A DNA stretch of 11,905 bases from an uncultured Selenomonadales bacterium (lineage in GTDB: Bacteria > Bacillota_C > Negativicutes > Selenomonadales > Selenomonadaceae), in contig CALGGX010000456.1 in assembly GCA_937916025.1 (NCBI GenBank), positions 1-11,905 on the forward strand, written 5' to 3'. A program made the translations under genes and the position numbers. The notes under the pieces are model-generated. The model worked only from the letters and a program-made list of their open reading frames with translations, was not told the DNA's origin and did not search any database. Below are positions 1-8,100 of the stretch, one piece after another. Every line of letters starts with the position of its first letter. Position 1 is the first letter of the stretch.

Positions 1-1704
1 GTAAATTTTATCGTTGCCCGCCCCGCCGTCTGCCGTGGCTCCCGCCGCGCCGAGCCTGATGTTGTTCGCCGTCGCATTGCCGAATACATATACTGTCGAA
101 GTTGCCGAACTCAGATCGAAGTTTTTGATTTGCGAATTGATCTTTGCCGCTTCAATCGTGGTATTCGCCGCCGCCGAGCCGACAGACAACATCGTATAAT
201 CGATCTTGTTACTCTTTTTGCCGTAAGAAACACCGTCGGGAATTTTGCCGTATTCCAATGCCGGAGTTCCGCTTACGTTGATTGCCGCGTCGTTCGCTCC
301 GAAAAACAGACTGATTGACGTATCCGATGATTCCTTGTTGATCGTCAGCTTGTCTTTCTTATTGCCGTTAAACGTCAACGTCGTTACCAAATTCGAGTCT
401 TTTATCGTAACGTCATTTGCGGTGAGACCGGTATCACTCGCGATATATATCTTGTCTTGCGATTGGTAATTTCCGATTGTATTTTTCGAGTCGCCGCCGA
501 TCACATCCGTGCCGCCGCCGATTGAAGGCAAAATTTTGTACACGAAGACGTCCGCGCCGGCATTGCCGTACAATTTATCGCCCGTCGATTTGACGCCCGA
601 ACCGCCGTCAATGGTACTGCCGCCCTTTGACGCCCGCAACACGTCCGCTTTGTCGTTTCCGACAATATTCGTCGTTCCGCCGTACGCCGAAGCATCAACC
701 TCTTTCACATTGGCGGAATAGCCTTTATTCAATTCGATCGAAATCAGTGCCGTATCGGACTGTTTCGTTTCGGTGTTGTAGCCGGAATCGATCATCACCG
801 CCGTTTTCTTGTCGTTGTAATGAGTATAATTCGGCAATTCGATGCCGTATTTAAGAATTTCGTTTGCATCGCTTACACTGTCTTTGTAGACCTTGATTTG
901 ACCTTCCGGTTTGTTCAAAGTTAAAGTGCCGCTCGTCGAGCCCTGCTTGAGCGTCAACACCACCGCCGTGCCGTTGTCTTTATAACTCACCGCCTCCGAA
1001 GAAACCGTCGAGATCGTCGAAATATCCGAAACTCCGAGCAATACTATTGTGTCGTTACTGCCGTTGTAATTGAATACCTGATCCTTGCCGCCGCCCACGC
1101 TGTAAACAAACACATCCGAGCCTTCGTTGCCGTAAAACTTGTCGTCGAGCCCCTTGTTTTTCGTGTAATCGAATCCGCCGATCACCGTGCCGCCCTTTGC
1201 GCCGAGCGAAACTGTCGTTGCCTGCGAATTGCCGACAATCGAAACCGGTACCGTCGCATTCATGCCGTTGACAATCTTCAGCTGCGAATTCATTTCCGAA
1301 ATATCGAAAACTTGATTGAGCGTCGCATCCGCCGTAAGAGACGCCGTCGTAAATTTACTGTCGAGCGTCACGCCCGCCGGAATCATATTATGCGTAATCG
1401 TTTTTACCGTTTCGCCGGCGAGATCGGACTTCAATTCAAACGTCACCGGCGTCAACGTATCCTCTTTGTTGATCGTCAACTTGTCGTTGCTGCCTTTGAA
1501 CGAAACCGTCACCACATTCTTGCTGTCTTTAAACGACAGGAAACCATCCGCCGACACAGACGCCGCATCGCCGAGCACGACAATCTTGTCGCCGTCCTGA
1601 TACAGCGTATTCGTTTGCCCCTTGGCGGTGTTGCCGATTACGTCCGAACCGTTGCCGACTTTTATCACGAATGTATCCGAGCCCGAACTGCAGTAGAGTT
1701 TGTC
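1..1704 (-). repeat. Protein super-repeat of 187-189 residues in the RTX protein
   Basis: The motif DK-[LFI]-Y recurs at residues 616, 803, 991 and 1180, spacings of 187, 188 and 189 residues. The first three copies are followed by a GSDTFVI or G[SA]DVFVY strand. Each module then carries a glycine-rich GNGSD or GGG[KT]D loop. At least two also share a VTxxFxGxxDKLTINKE strand. The near-constant period points to ancestral tandem duplication of a domain of about 188 residues. The fourth copy is cut by the window edge. Confidence 0.7.
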
Positions 1705-3549
1705 TTTGCCCGCGCCGCCGTTCAACGTCATGTTATACGTCGAATTGGCGTACATTGCATTGTCTTTCGCGTTTCCTTCGATAATCAACGCCTTTGTGGC
1801 CGAAGACGAGTCAACCGTTACAACAGTGCTCTCATACATGTCGGCAGTTACCGCCGTAATTGAAGAGGCAACATCGGTTATTGAAACGGCGGTTTTCTTT
1901 GCATTTTCGCGAATGCCGTCCGATAAATCCGAATCCGCAACCTGTTGCGCCAAATATCGGAGCAGAATGAAACCGCCCGCATACGAAGGCGCATTGATTT
2001 TGCTGATCTTCACTTTCGAGGAGTCCGTTGCCGTCGACAGAGCTTTGTTCAAATTGCCCGAACTGCCCGCGAGTGCGTAAATGTCATCCCGCCGCTCATC
2101 GTCGATGCCATGCGTTAATTCCGCCATGCCTTCTTTGATATAAGCCGGCAAATCGCCGAAATCATTGATCGTTGCCGCCATGATCGCATGCGTCATCTCA
2201 TGCGCGATCGTCCGATCAAGATAGCCTGTTTTATTGCTGTCGCCCACGCCGTTGACATCATCCGACAGCGTTCCGAAATAGCTCATGTTGATCTGAAGCT
2301 CAAGCGAAGTCGCCGTATCCGAACCCGACGCGGTCGTGCTTTTGACTTGCGCAACAAAACTGCCGCTGTTGACGAACGTCACTTTGATTGACTTCGCGCT
2401 TTCGTTTATTGCCGTGCCGCCGGAGAAAGAAAAGTTGGAGCCGTAGGTACTGCTTATGAGATCAAACGCGCCTTTGATCCAATAATTTTTCAGTCCGTAC
2501 CAAATCTTTTGCTGAGTTTCATTTGCCGGCGAACCGGTGAATGTCACACCGTCAACCGTAAACGACGAGCTCGTGTCTGCAGAAATGCCGGAACCGCTCT
2601 CCGGAACGATCGACTCGGCGGTTTTGTTTGCCGAGCCGCCCGCATCCCAACCCGTGAGCGCGCCCGTATCCGCATTGTCCAACATAATTCCGCAGTATTC
2701 GGAAAGAAATGCATCCGCATTGCCGACTTTTTTGCAATCGGCAACGGCGGCGTCAATGACTTCTTTCATCGATGCGAATTTTTTCGAGTTAAGCGACAGC
2801 ACCGCCTCGTCAAGCGCGTCCGTGCCGCTCTTTTTCGTGTTGTCGAGAGCCTTCATAAACGCCTTGATCACACCTTGCGGCGTCGAAGTTTTATAATCCC
2901 CCTGTTTCGCCGAATTGATGTAATGCGCTTTTCCGCCCTTGATGACCGCGTTTGCACTCGCACCGCTCAACGTCACGTCGTTACTGCCTTCGAGCGTCGT
3001 AACCGTCGTCAAATTGATCTTGTCTTCGCCGCCGAAACCGTAGATCGTATTGTTGCCGCCGGTAATACTGAAATTGTCGACGCCCGCCGTGCCGCGAATG
3101 ACATTGCCGGTTCCGGCAGTGATCGTGGTGTTGCCGATGGCGGCTCCGTTCGCATAATCGAATTTCAGCGTCGAATTGTTTCCGGCATTTATGACCACAT
3201 CAATACTCGATTTCAATGACGGTTGAGTCGCCGCCAAAATTGTATTCGTGCCGCCGCCGAGATTGATCGTCGTCGTGTCACTCGAATAAATATTAACCAC
3301 ATCATTGCCGTCGCCTGTCGAAACCGTATTTCCGTACGATATATCAAGCAAATTGATCGTGTCATTGCCTTCGCCCGCATCAACATGAGTACCGCTTGCA
3401 TACTGCACCTGAATTGAGTCATTGCCCGCTCCGGCATTGATCGTTGCATTCAGTACCGTCGTTGAAGAATCGCCGCCGACTGCCATGACATCTTTGCTCG
3501 ACGTACCGTCCGTTTGAACATTTCCTTCAGCCCAAATTGTTTTTGCCAT
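1..3549 (-). CDS. RTX-type repeat protein with embedded HExxH zinc metallopeptidase domain (3' end outside window)
   Basis: I translated the reading frame line by line and found no stop from the ATG at 3549 to base 1 (1183 codons), so the gene continues past the left edge. The product begins MAKTIWAEGNVQ with no signal peptide. Residues about 40-100 carry glycine-aspartate repeats of RTX beta-roll type (NAGAGNDSI, DAGEGNDTI, STGDGNDVV). A non-repetitive region follows. Then comes a gluzincin-like active site, HEMTH at 450-454 and EGMAE at 473-477, in which H450, H454 and probably E473 would bind zinc and E451 would be the catalytic base. Residues about 500-560 look helical (YAGGFILLRYLAQQ). 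From about 600 onward there are long beta modules with RTX-like sites such as NGGAGKDKLY, GNEGSDVFVY, GNAGADVFVY and DGGAGNDKIY. RTX proteins normally leave the cell by type I secretion and fold on binding calcium. Here that is inference, since no transporter genes are in view and the C-terminal signal lies outside. Substrate unknown. The promoter and RBS upstream support the start. Confidence 0.85.
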   Translation of the reverse strand, partial: MAKTIWAEGNVQTDGTSSKDVMAVGGDSSTTVLNATINAGAGNDSIQVQYASGTHVDAGEGNDTINLLDISYGNTVSTGDGNDVVNIYSSDTTTINLGGGTNTILAATQPSLKSSIDVVINAGNNSTLKFDYANGAAIGNTTITAGTGNVIRGTAGVDNFSITGGNNTIYGFGGEDKINLTTVTTLEGSNDVTLSGASANAVIKGGKAHYINSAKQGDYKTSTPQGVIKAFMKALDNTKKSGTDALDEAVLSLNSKKFASMKEVIDAAVADCKKVGNADAFLSEYCGIMLDNADTGALTGWDAGGSANKTAESIVPESGSGISADTSSSFTVDGVTFTGSPANETQQKIWYGLKNYWIKGAFDLISSTYGSNFSFSGGTAINESAKSIKVTFVNSGSFVAQVKSTTASGSDTATSLELQINMSYFGTLSDDVNGVGDSNKTGYLDRTIAHEMTHAIMAATINDFGDLPAYIKEGMAELTHGIDDERRDDIYALAGSSGNLNKALSTATDSSKVKISKINAPSYAGGFILLRYLAQQVADSDLSDGIRENAKKTAVSITDVASSITAVTADMYESTVVTVDSSSATKALIIEGNAKDNAMYANSTYNMTLNGGAGKDKLYCSSGSDTFVIKVGNGSDVIGNTAKGQTNTLYQDGDKIVVLGDAASVSADGFLSFKDSKNVVTVSFKGSNDKLTINKEDTLTPVTFELKSDLAGETVKTITHNMIPAGVTLDSKFTTASLTADATLNQVFDISEMNSQLKIVNGMNATVPVSIVGNSQATTVSLGAKGGTVIGGFDYTKNKGLDDKFYGNEGSDVFVYSVGGGKDQVFNYNGSNDTIVLLGVSDISTISTVSSEAVSYKDNGTAVVLTLKQGSTSGTLTLNKPEGQIKVYKDSVSDANEILKYGIELPNYTHYNDKKTAVMIDSGYNTETKQSDTALISIELNKGYSANVKEVDASAYGGTTNIVGNDKADVLRASKGGSTIDGGSGVKSTGDKLYGNAGADVFVYKILPSIGGGTDVIGGDSKNTIGNYQSQDKIYIASDTGLTANDVTIKDSNLVTTLTFNGNKKDKLTINKESSDTSISLFFGANDAAINVSGTPALEYGKIPDGVSYGKKSNKIDYTMLSVGSAAANTTIEAAKINSQIKNFDLSSATSTVYVFGNATANNIRLGAAGATADGGAGNDKIY

Positions 3550-3558
3550 CCCACTCAG

Positions 3559-3565
3559 TCCTTTC
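3559..3565 (-). promoter_or_regulatory. Ribosome binding site of the RTX gene
   Basis: The minus strand reads GAAAGGA, with nine bases between it and the ATG at 3549. It fixes the start codon of the RTX gene. Confidence 0.75.
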
Positions 3566-3617
3566 AAAAGAATTTTCCTTGGATACGCGCGCAAAAACTG
3601 AAATTTACTGTTTTTAT

Positions 3618-3645
3618 TTTATATCGACAAATTAACGCGCGTCAA
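3618..3645 (-). promoter_or_regulatory. Sigma-70-type promoter for the RTX gene
   Basis: On the minus strand a -35 box TTGACG (3640-3645) is followed after 16 bases by the -10 box TATAAA (3618-3623). Both are close to consensus. The predicted transcript would have a 5' leader of about 60 bases before the RTX start codon. No operator-like palindrome was recognised. Confidence 0.6.
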
Positions 3646-3680
3646 TAAACAAAAATGCCGGTGCCCAAAAAATTTTGTAA

Positions 3681-3707
3681 TTGATCTTTGCCGACAATTG
3701 ATATATT
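3681..3707 (+). promoter_or_regulatory. Possible promoter for the rpn gene
   Basis: The plus strand has a candidate -35 TTGATC (3681-3686) and a -10 TATATT (3702-3707). The spacer is only 15 bases, so the match is weak. It lies just upstream of the rpn RBS, and no other gene precedes rpn on this strand, so a promoter is expected in this gap. Confidence 0.35.
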
Positions 3708-3716
3708 CTTTTCGCG

Positions 3717-3723
3717 AGAGGTG
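3717..3723 (+). promoter_or_regulatory. Ribosome binding site that decides the rpn start
   Basis: AGAGGTG ends six bases before the ATG at 3730. An earlier in-frame ATG at 3724 directly abuts this site and one at 3688 lies upstream of it, so 3730 (MNENWLKEF) is the best start. This agrees with the family, whose members begin shortly before the conserved TDDVIFG segment. Confidence 0.7.
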
Positions 3724-3729
3724 ATGCAA

Positions 3730-4647
3730 ATGAACGAGAATTGGTTGAAAGAATTTGAATCGCTGACGATCACGGACGATGTGATCTTCGGCGCGACATT
3801 CGAGGAGTATCCGGAGCTTTGCAAGCATTTGATCGAGATCATTCTCGATATCAAGGTGAAAGATTTGCATTACATCGAGCGCGAGAAGTCGATTGACGAG
3901 CGGCTTGATGCAAAAGGCATTCGATTGGATATCTATGTTGAAGAGCAAGGCACCGGGCGGTCTTTCGACATTGAAATGCAGATTGCCAACAAAGCCGATC
4001 TCGGCAAGCGCATGCGATACTACCAAGGCATGATCGATATGGACAAGCTCAAGCCCGGCGACAGCTACAAACAACTGACGGATTCGTACATTATTTTCAT
4101 CTGTCTGTTCGATCCGTTCAAGCGCAGGCTCGGCAAGTACACGTTCCGGACGGCGTGCTTGGAAGATCGGTCGCTTGATCTGAATGACGGTTTGACGAAG
4201 GTCGTGCTGAATGCGAAGGGCTTGCGCAAGGACATGAGTGTCGAGCTTAAGAACTTCTTGGATTACGTGCAGGGCAAGAAGGTGTCGGGGGATCGCTTTA
4301 TTGATGCGCTCGATGCTGCCGTCGAATCAATCAAACGTCAAGAGAGAGTGAGGATGAAGCACATGAAACTTCGGATGTTGCGCATGGAAGAGCGCGAAGA
4401 AGGGCGTGCGGAAGGACGCGAAGAAGGGCGCGAAGAAGGGCGCGAGGAAGGACGCGAGGAAGGACGCGAAGAAGGGCGTGCGGAAGGGCGTGCGGAAGGA
4501 CGTGCGGAAGGGCGTGCGGAAGGCGAGAGTAAATTGGCACGGCTTATGCAGAGGCTTTTCGCCGACGGTAAAGTCGAAGATGCGAAAGAAGCTGCTGAAA
4601 ACAAGACACGCCGCGCGGAGCTCGTCGAGCAGTACGGCATTGTCTGA
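3730..4647 (+). CDS. Rpn family recombination-promoting nuclease / PD-(D/E)XK protein with EGR-repeat tail
   Basis: The 305-residue product belongs to the Rpn / PD-(D/E)XK nuclease family (often labelled putative transposase). The N-terminus has the family segment ITDDVIFGATFEE (14-26). The nuclease core is visible as GIRLDIYV (D67) followed by SFDIEMQ (E82 and Q84), matching the D...ExQ signature. A conserved region RMRYYQGMID with D-rich strands follows. Residues about 209-221 (MKHMKLRMLRMEE) lead into eleven tetrapeptides EEGR/AEGR (about 223-266), then a short tail ending QYGIV. E. coli Rpn proteins are DNA endonucleases that promote recA-independent recombination and act as antiphage toxins, held in check by a small protein started inside the same gene. 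A putative internal RBS GTGAGG (4348-4353) lies nine bases before the in-frame ATG at 4363, and ATG 4354 directly follows it, so a similar internal product of about 94-97 residues is possible here (inference). A tail copy lies immediately downstream and a terminator ends the unit. Confidence 0.85.
   Translation: MNENWLKEFESLTITDDVIFGATFEEYPELCKHLIEIILDIKVKDLHYIEREKSIDERLDAKGIRLDIYVEEQGTGRSFDIEMQIANKADLGKRMRYYQGMIDMDKLKPGDSYKQLTDSYIIFICLFDPFKRRLGKYTFRTACLEDRSLDLNDGLTKVVLNAKGLRKDMSVELKNFLDYVQGKKVSGDRFIDALDAAVESIKRQERVRMKHMKLRMLRMEEREEGRAEGREEGREEGREEGREEGREEGRAEGRAEGRAEGRAEGESKLARLMQRLFADGKVEDAKEAAENKTRRAELVEQYGIV
4396..4527 (+). repeat. 12-bp tandem repeat encoding EEGR/AEGR (11 units)
   Basis: Eleven imperfect 12-base units (GAAGAAGGGCGC and variants such as GCGGAAGGACGT) lie in frame inside rpn. 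Charged units of this kind should form a long helix or coiled coil. Copy-number change by slippage would keep the reading frame. The array also keeps the +1 frame and two minus frames open, which creates spurious long ORFs over it. Confidence 0.9.
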
Positions 4648-4660
4648 ACCGAGAGTGAGG

Positions 4661-4858
4661 ATGAAACACATGAAACTTCGTATGTTGCGTATGGAAGAAC
4701 GCGAGAAAGGGCGCGAAGAAGGCGAGAAACTCGGCATAAACAAAATCACGCAGCTCATGCAGAAGCTGATCGCCGACGGCAAGAAAGACGAACTCGAGGC
4801 AATAGCCACCGATGCCAATCTCCGCGCGGAGCTCTTTAAGCAGTACGGCATCGTCTGA
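4661..4858 (+). CDS. Free-standing copy of the Rpn C-terminal tail (small protein or rpn remnant)
   Basis: This frame encodes about 65 residues from ATG 4661 (62 from ATG 4670). It reads MKHMKLRMLRMEEREKG, then EEGEKLG, then a helical segment NKITQLMQKLIADGKKDEL, ending KQYGIV. It matches the C-terminal tail of the upstream Rpn with only about one and a half EGR-type units. GTGAGG (4655-4660) lies nine bases before ATG 4670, the same layout as inside rpn. It sits in the +1 frame relative to rpn, and the two probably share a transcript ending at the terminator at 4887-4914. In the first 20 or so codons, five of six base differences from the rpn copy are synonymous, which suggests selection on the protein sequence. 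It may be a stand-alone RpnS-like partner or antitoxin, or the remnant of a second rpn gene. No nuclease core is present. Expression is not proven. Confidence 0.5.
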   Translation: MKHMKLRMLRMEEREKGREEGEKLGINKITQLMQKLIADGKKDELEAIATDANLRAELFKQYGIV

Positions 4859-4886
4859 GCCGAAACCGGTTCCTGCAACATCAATC

Positions 4887-4914
4887 GCCGCAGAGTCTGT
4901 TCTGCGGCTTTTTT
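4887..4914 (+). terminator. Intrinsic terminator of the rpn unit
   Basis: A perfect eight-base stem GCCGCAGA / TCTGCGGC with loop GTCTGT is followed by six T residues on the plus strand. It lies 28 bases after the tail cistron stop and would end the rpn transcript. Confidence 0.85.
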
Positions 4915-4947
4915 ATTGCCGAAGTCGGCACGTCGATCGCCTTCGAC

Positions 4948-4978
4948 ATTATGCATTACGCATTACGAATTACGCATT
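4948..4978. repeat. Heptanucleotide tandem repeat ATTACGC (about 4.4 copies)
   Basis: The units read ATTATGC, ATTACGC, ATTACGA, ATTACGC and a partial ATT. The array lies between the two opposing terminators and outside any gene. Similar short heptameric arrays occur in intergenic DNA of other bacteria, such as cyanobacteria. No function can be read from it here. Confidence 0.8.
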
Positions 4979-4979
4979 G

Positions 4980-5010
4980 AAAAAAAATGCCCCGGAATTT
5001 CTTCCGAGGC
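4980..5010 (-). terminator. Intrinsic terminator of the giant repeat gene
   Basis: On the minus strand a nine-base stem GCCTCGGAA / TTCCGGGGC (one U-G wobble in RNA) with loop GAAA is followed by one A and then eight T residues (4980-4987). It lies about 95 bases downstream of the giant gene's stop codon. The intervening stretch 5011-5105 shows nothing beyond short chance repeats. Confidence 0.8.
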
Positions 5011-5105
5011 GGTTGAGTTTTTGCACCATTGATTGTTCAGATGTTAATGCCTAATCGATTGCTCGATCGCCTATGCAATCATGACCGTCGATTGCTGACG
5101 ACTGA

Positions 5106-8100
5106 TCATTGACGACCTTTCTTGCGTGCGGCAGAGAGGGCAAGGGCAGAAATGGTTTTGTCCGTTTTCCCAACCCCCGTGAGCAGTTCGCTCGCATCGA
5201 ATGTGTCGTCGGTCGTCGCCAGAGGCTTGATCTCCATGATCTCGCCGAATTCGCCGGAACCCTCCGTGTCGGGGTTGTCGTAGCCGAGCAAGGACTCGAT
5301 GTCGTAGCCCGTCGTCACCCACGGCTCGTTCGCCGGCAATTCGTTTGATCCTGTTTGTTCGAAATAAAACCCGTAATAAGTATCATTCAAACCTTCTGAG
5401 ACAGTAGCATCCTGAGAAAGTGACTCTAAACTATATGCCGTGTAGTTGAAATAGCCCGTGACACTGGCTTTCAATACATCGCTGTCAGACTTCAGAGCAT
5501 AAATGATGGCACTCTTAGCCGGCTCTTCGCTACCGTAAATAGTAGCACCGGTATTAGTCGCTTTAATGCTACTGAATTTATCGGGCATGAAGTTGTAATC
5601 GCTGTCTTGAGCTTGAGACGGATTGCCAACATAGAACTTGAACGTATCACTTTCAGGTCCGATGTATTGCAGTTGCACCACACTTGTAGCGGAATTCTTC
5701 GCCCAATTGCCGTCGGAGCTGATGAGCTCGTAGCCGTTGAATGTATCGGAATCGACATACTTGAGCCGATACGTATTCCCGCCAAGGGTGACCTTGCTGC
5801 CACCGCCAATGCTGCCGGAGCCGGTGTTAGGATTGAGCACATGGAAGTTGTAGCTGGTCAAGCTCGCCATCACAACGCCCTCCGTCGGAGTATTGCCTGC
5901 AGTGAAGGTGAAGGAGTTCTTGGTCGCGGTAGTGAAGCCGGCAAGTGCCGAAGAAACAGATGTTGCAGTCGTGAGCACTTTGTCATCAACAGAAATCGCG
6001 AAGCTGATGTTGCTTGTCTTGTTAGTATTCGTGCCGCGTACGTAGGAGTAGAAGGTCTTGTCATCAGAATCGAAGGTGAGCCAGCCGTTGTAGGTGAGCT
6101 CGAAGCCGTTCTTCGTGTCGGTGTCGGCGTTGTAGAGGCTGAGCAATGTCGAATTAGCGTCCGTAAAGCTATCGGCAGTGAGACTGATTGATGTGGTGGT
6201 GTATACCTTATCACTATCAATATGAACGACAGTATCGCTTTCGGCATTGTACCAGCGAACTTGCAAGCCTTCCGCCGCGCCTTGAATGCTGATATGCGTG
6301 TCAGTATCGTGGAAGCCGATGTTGTTATCCCTGAAGAGGATCAGGTTGTCGGCAGCACTCGCCGGACTTGTAGCGGCAGCCGCAGCACTTGTACCCGTGG
6401 CGATCTTGATGATTGGCTTTGTCACGCTGCCTTTTACCGTACCGTCGACGGTGATGCCGCTCGGCGAGCCGTCCGCCTTGACTGACGGAGTCGTCGACAT
6501 ATAGAGGAAGCTGATCTTCTGATTGAGAACCTTCGTGTCGGAATCGGATACGTAGAACCAGCCGTCGTCATAGCGATGCCAATTGTCGTTGTAACGAACG
6601 AGCTCCCAATCGTTGGTATTGGTATCGACATGCGCGAGGTAATACTGCGTGGTGTCGGAATCTGAAGACGGTGCAAGTGCTTTGCCGGTAGCCTTATCGT
6701 AAGTCAGTTTCGCACTCTTATCGAAGTAACTGAATTTATACGAAGTGACGGAGGAATTCGCCTCATTGACTGCATCGGGGGTGCCAAAGACGAAGTGGAC
6801 GTTCGAGACTGAAGTGCCCGTCGAGAAGACAATGTATTGCGCGATGTTGGTATCGGAATCGATCGTGATCGTCGAGCCGCTGACGGAGATGCCGAGCGGT
6901 TTGCCTTCATTCGCCGCGAGCGTATCGGCTTTCAACAATCCGGCACTGTTGGTAGTATCGCTTTCGATTTGGAAGTAGATGTTGTTGACAGAGTCGTTGT
7001 ACGTCCAGCCGGTCTTGTAGCGGTGCCAGTTGGCGTCGTTCTTCAGCAGTTCATAGCCGTTGCTGGAATCTCCGTCAACATCCGCGAGATAGTACTTATC
7101 TTGATTGATGGTGAACATCTTATTCGTATCGTAGGTGTAAGCGTACTTGGTGTCGGATTCTGCCATGCCCGTGATGTGGACGCCGTAGACGCCGGTGTGA
7201 CTGCCGACCGCAATCGCGTCGTCGAACTTGATCATGTTGAACGTGACGTTGTTTTTGCCGTTCTCCACGCCTGTATCGGTATCGCCGAATTTGATGTTGA
7301 AGCTCTTGCCGTAACCGGTATCAGATTCTTCAACCTCGACGCCGATCGGAATGCCGGTATCGCTGTTTGCAGATGCCTTCAAGCCATATTGCGCAAATGA
7401 GGTATCGCTCTCGGTGATGGTAAAGATGACCGTGTCGCTCGTGTACGTCCATTGACGCGTGACTGCTTTTAGCGTTGCGGTTTTTGCGGTGTTGGTAAGC
7501 GTCCAGCGATCGTCGTCTCTGATGAACTCGTAGCCATTGGAAGTATCACTGTTGAGCTCCGCAAGAGTGAAGGTCGTGTCGCTGTTGGCGTCGAGAGTGA
7601 AGTTTGCGCCGACGCCGATCTTCTTATTGTTGTCGATGATGTGGAGACCGCTGTCCGAACCCGCCGTGAGTTGCGTGAAGTTGAAGTTTTCGGCAGTGAG
7701 CGTAACTCTCGAATTGCCAATCTTGGTATCGGTGGTGATCGTCATCGTATCGGAATCGCTGAGCTTAGTATTGTATCTAAAAACGATTCCTGCAGGTGCG
7801 CCGAGGAAGATTCCATTTGAAGTATCCGAATTACTCTCAACAGGATTGAGTGCCTGATCGATGGTGAATGCAACCTTAACCAAAGCATCGGTGTTGGTGT
7901 ATTTCCAGCCTTCTGCAGTGCGGTGCCAGTACTTGTTCTGCGCCACGAGCTCGAGACCGTTGGTTGAATCGCCGTCGAGGTCGGCAAGGTAGTAAGTCAC
8001 ATCTTTGTTGCCGTACTGATCTTCGCCGACTTGGAGCGTCGTATCGGAATCCAGCCCCACGATGTGGAGACCGTCTTTGCCGGTTCGCGCGTAATCAAAC

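Larger units (their letters stand above)
4344..4858 (+). repeat. Tandem duplication of the rpn 3' end (offset 307 bases)
   Basis: The segment starting GAGAGTGAGGATGAA occurs at 4344 inside rpn and again at 4651, four bases from the end of the rpn stop codon. Copy 1 (4344-4647) and copy 2 (4651-4858) share the MKHMKLRMLRMEERE front and the QYGIV ending. Copy 2 lacks most of the EGR units, and its middle part has diverged. Confidence 0.8.

Noticed and set aside
1312..1863. 183-codon plus-strand frame, and others at 2509-3219
   Set aside because: They are antisense to the RTX gene, which has a full promoter, RBS and domain support. The products are arginine-rich and resemble no known family.
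4396..4527. CRISPR-like array
   Set aside because: The 12-base units have no spacers and are in frame within a coding sequence.
4327..4956. Minus-strand frames of 69-209 codons over the rpn tail
   Set aside because: Their composition (SRPSSRPS, TPFRTPF) is only the reverse complement of the 12-bp EGR array. They start inside the duplicated tail region and have no RBS.
5011..5105. Small RNA or attachment site
   Set aside because: Only short repeats such as TGACGAC (5096 and 5110) and CGATTGCT are present. There is no promoter, stem or tRNA-like structure.
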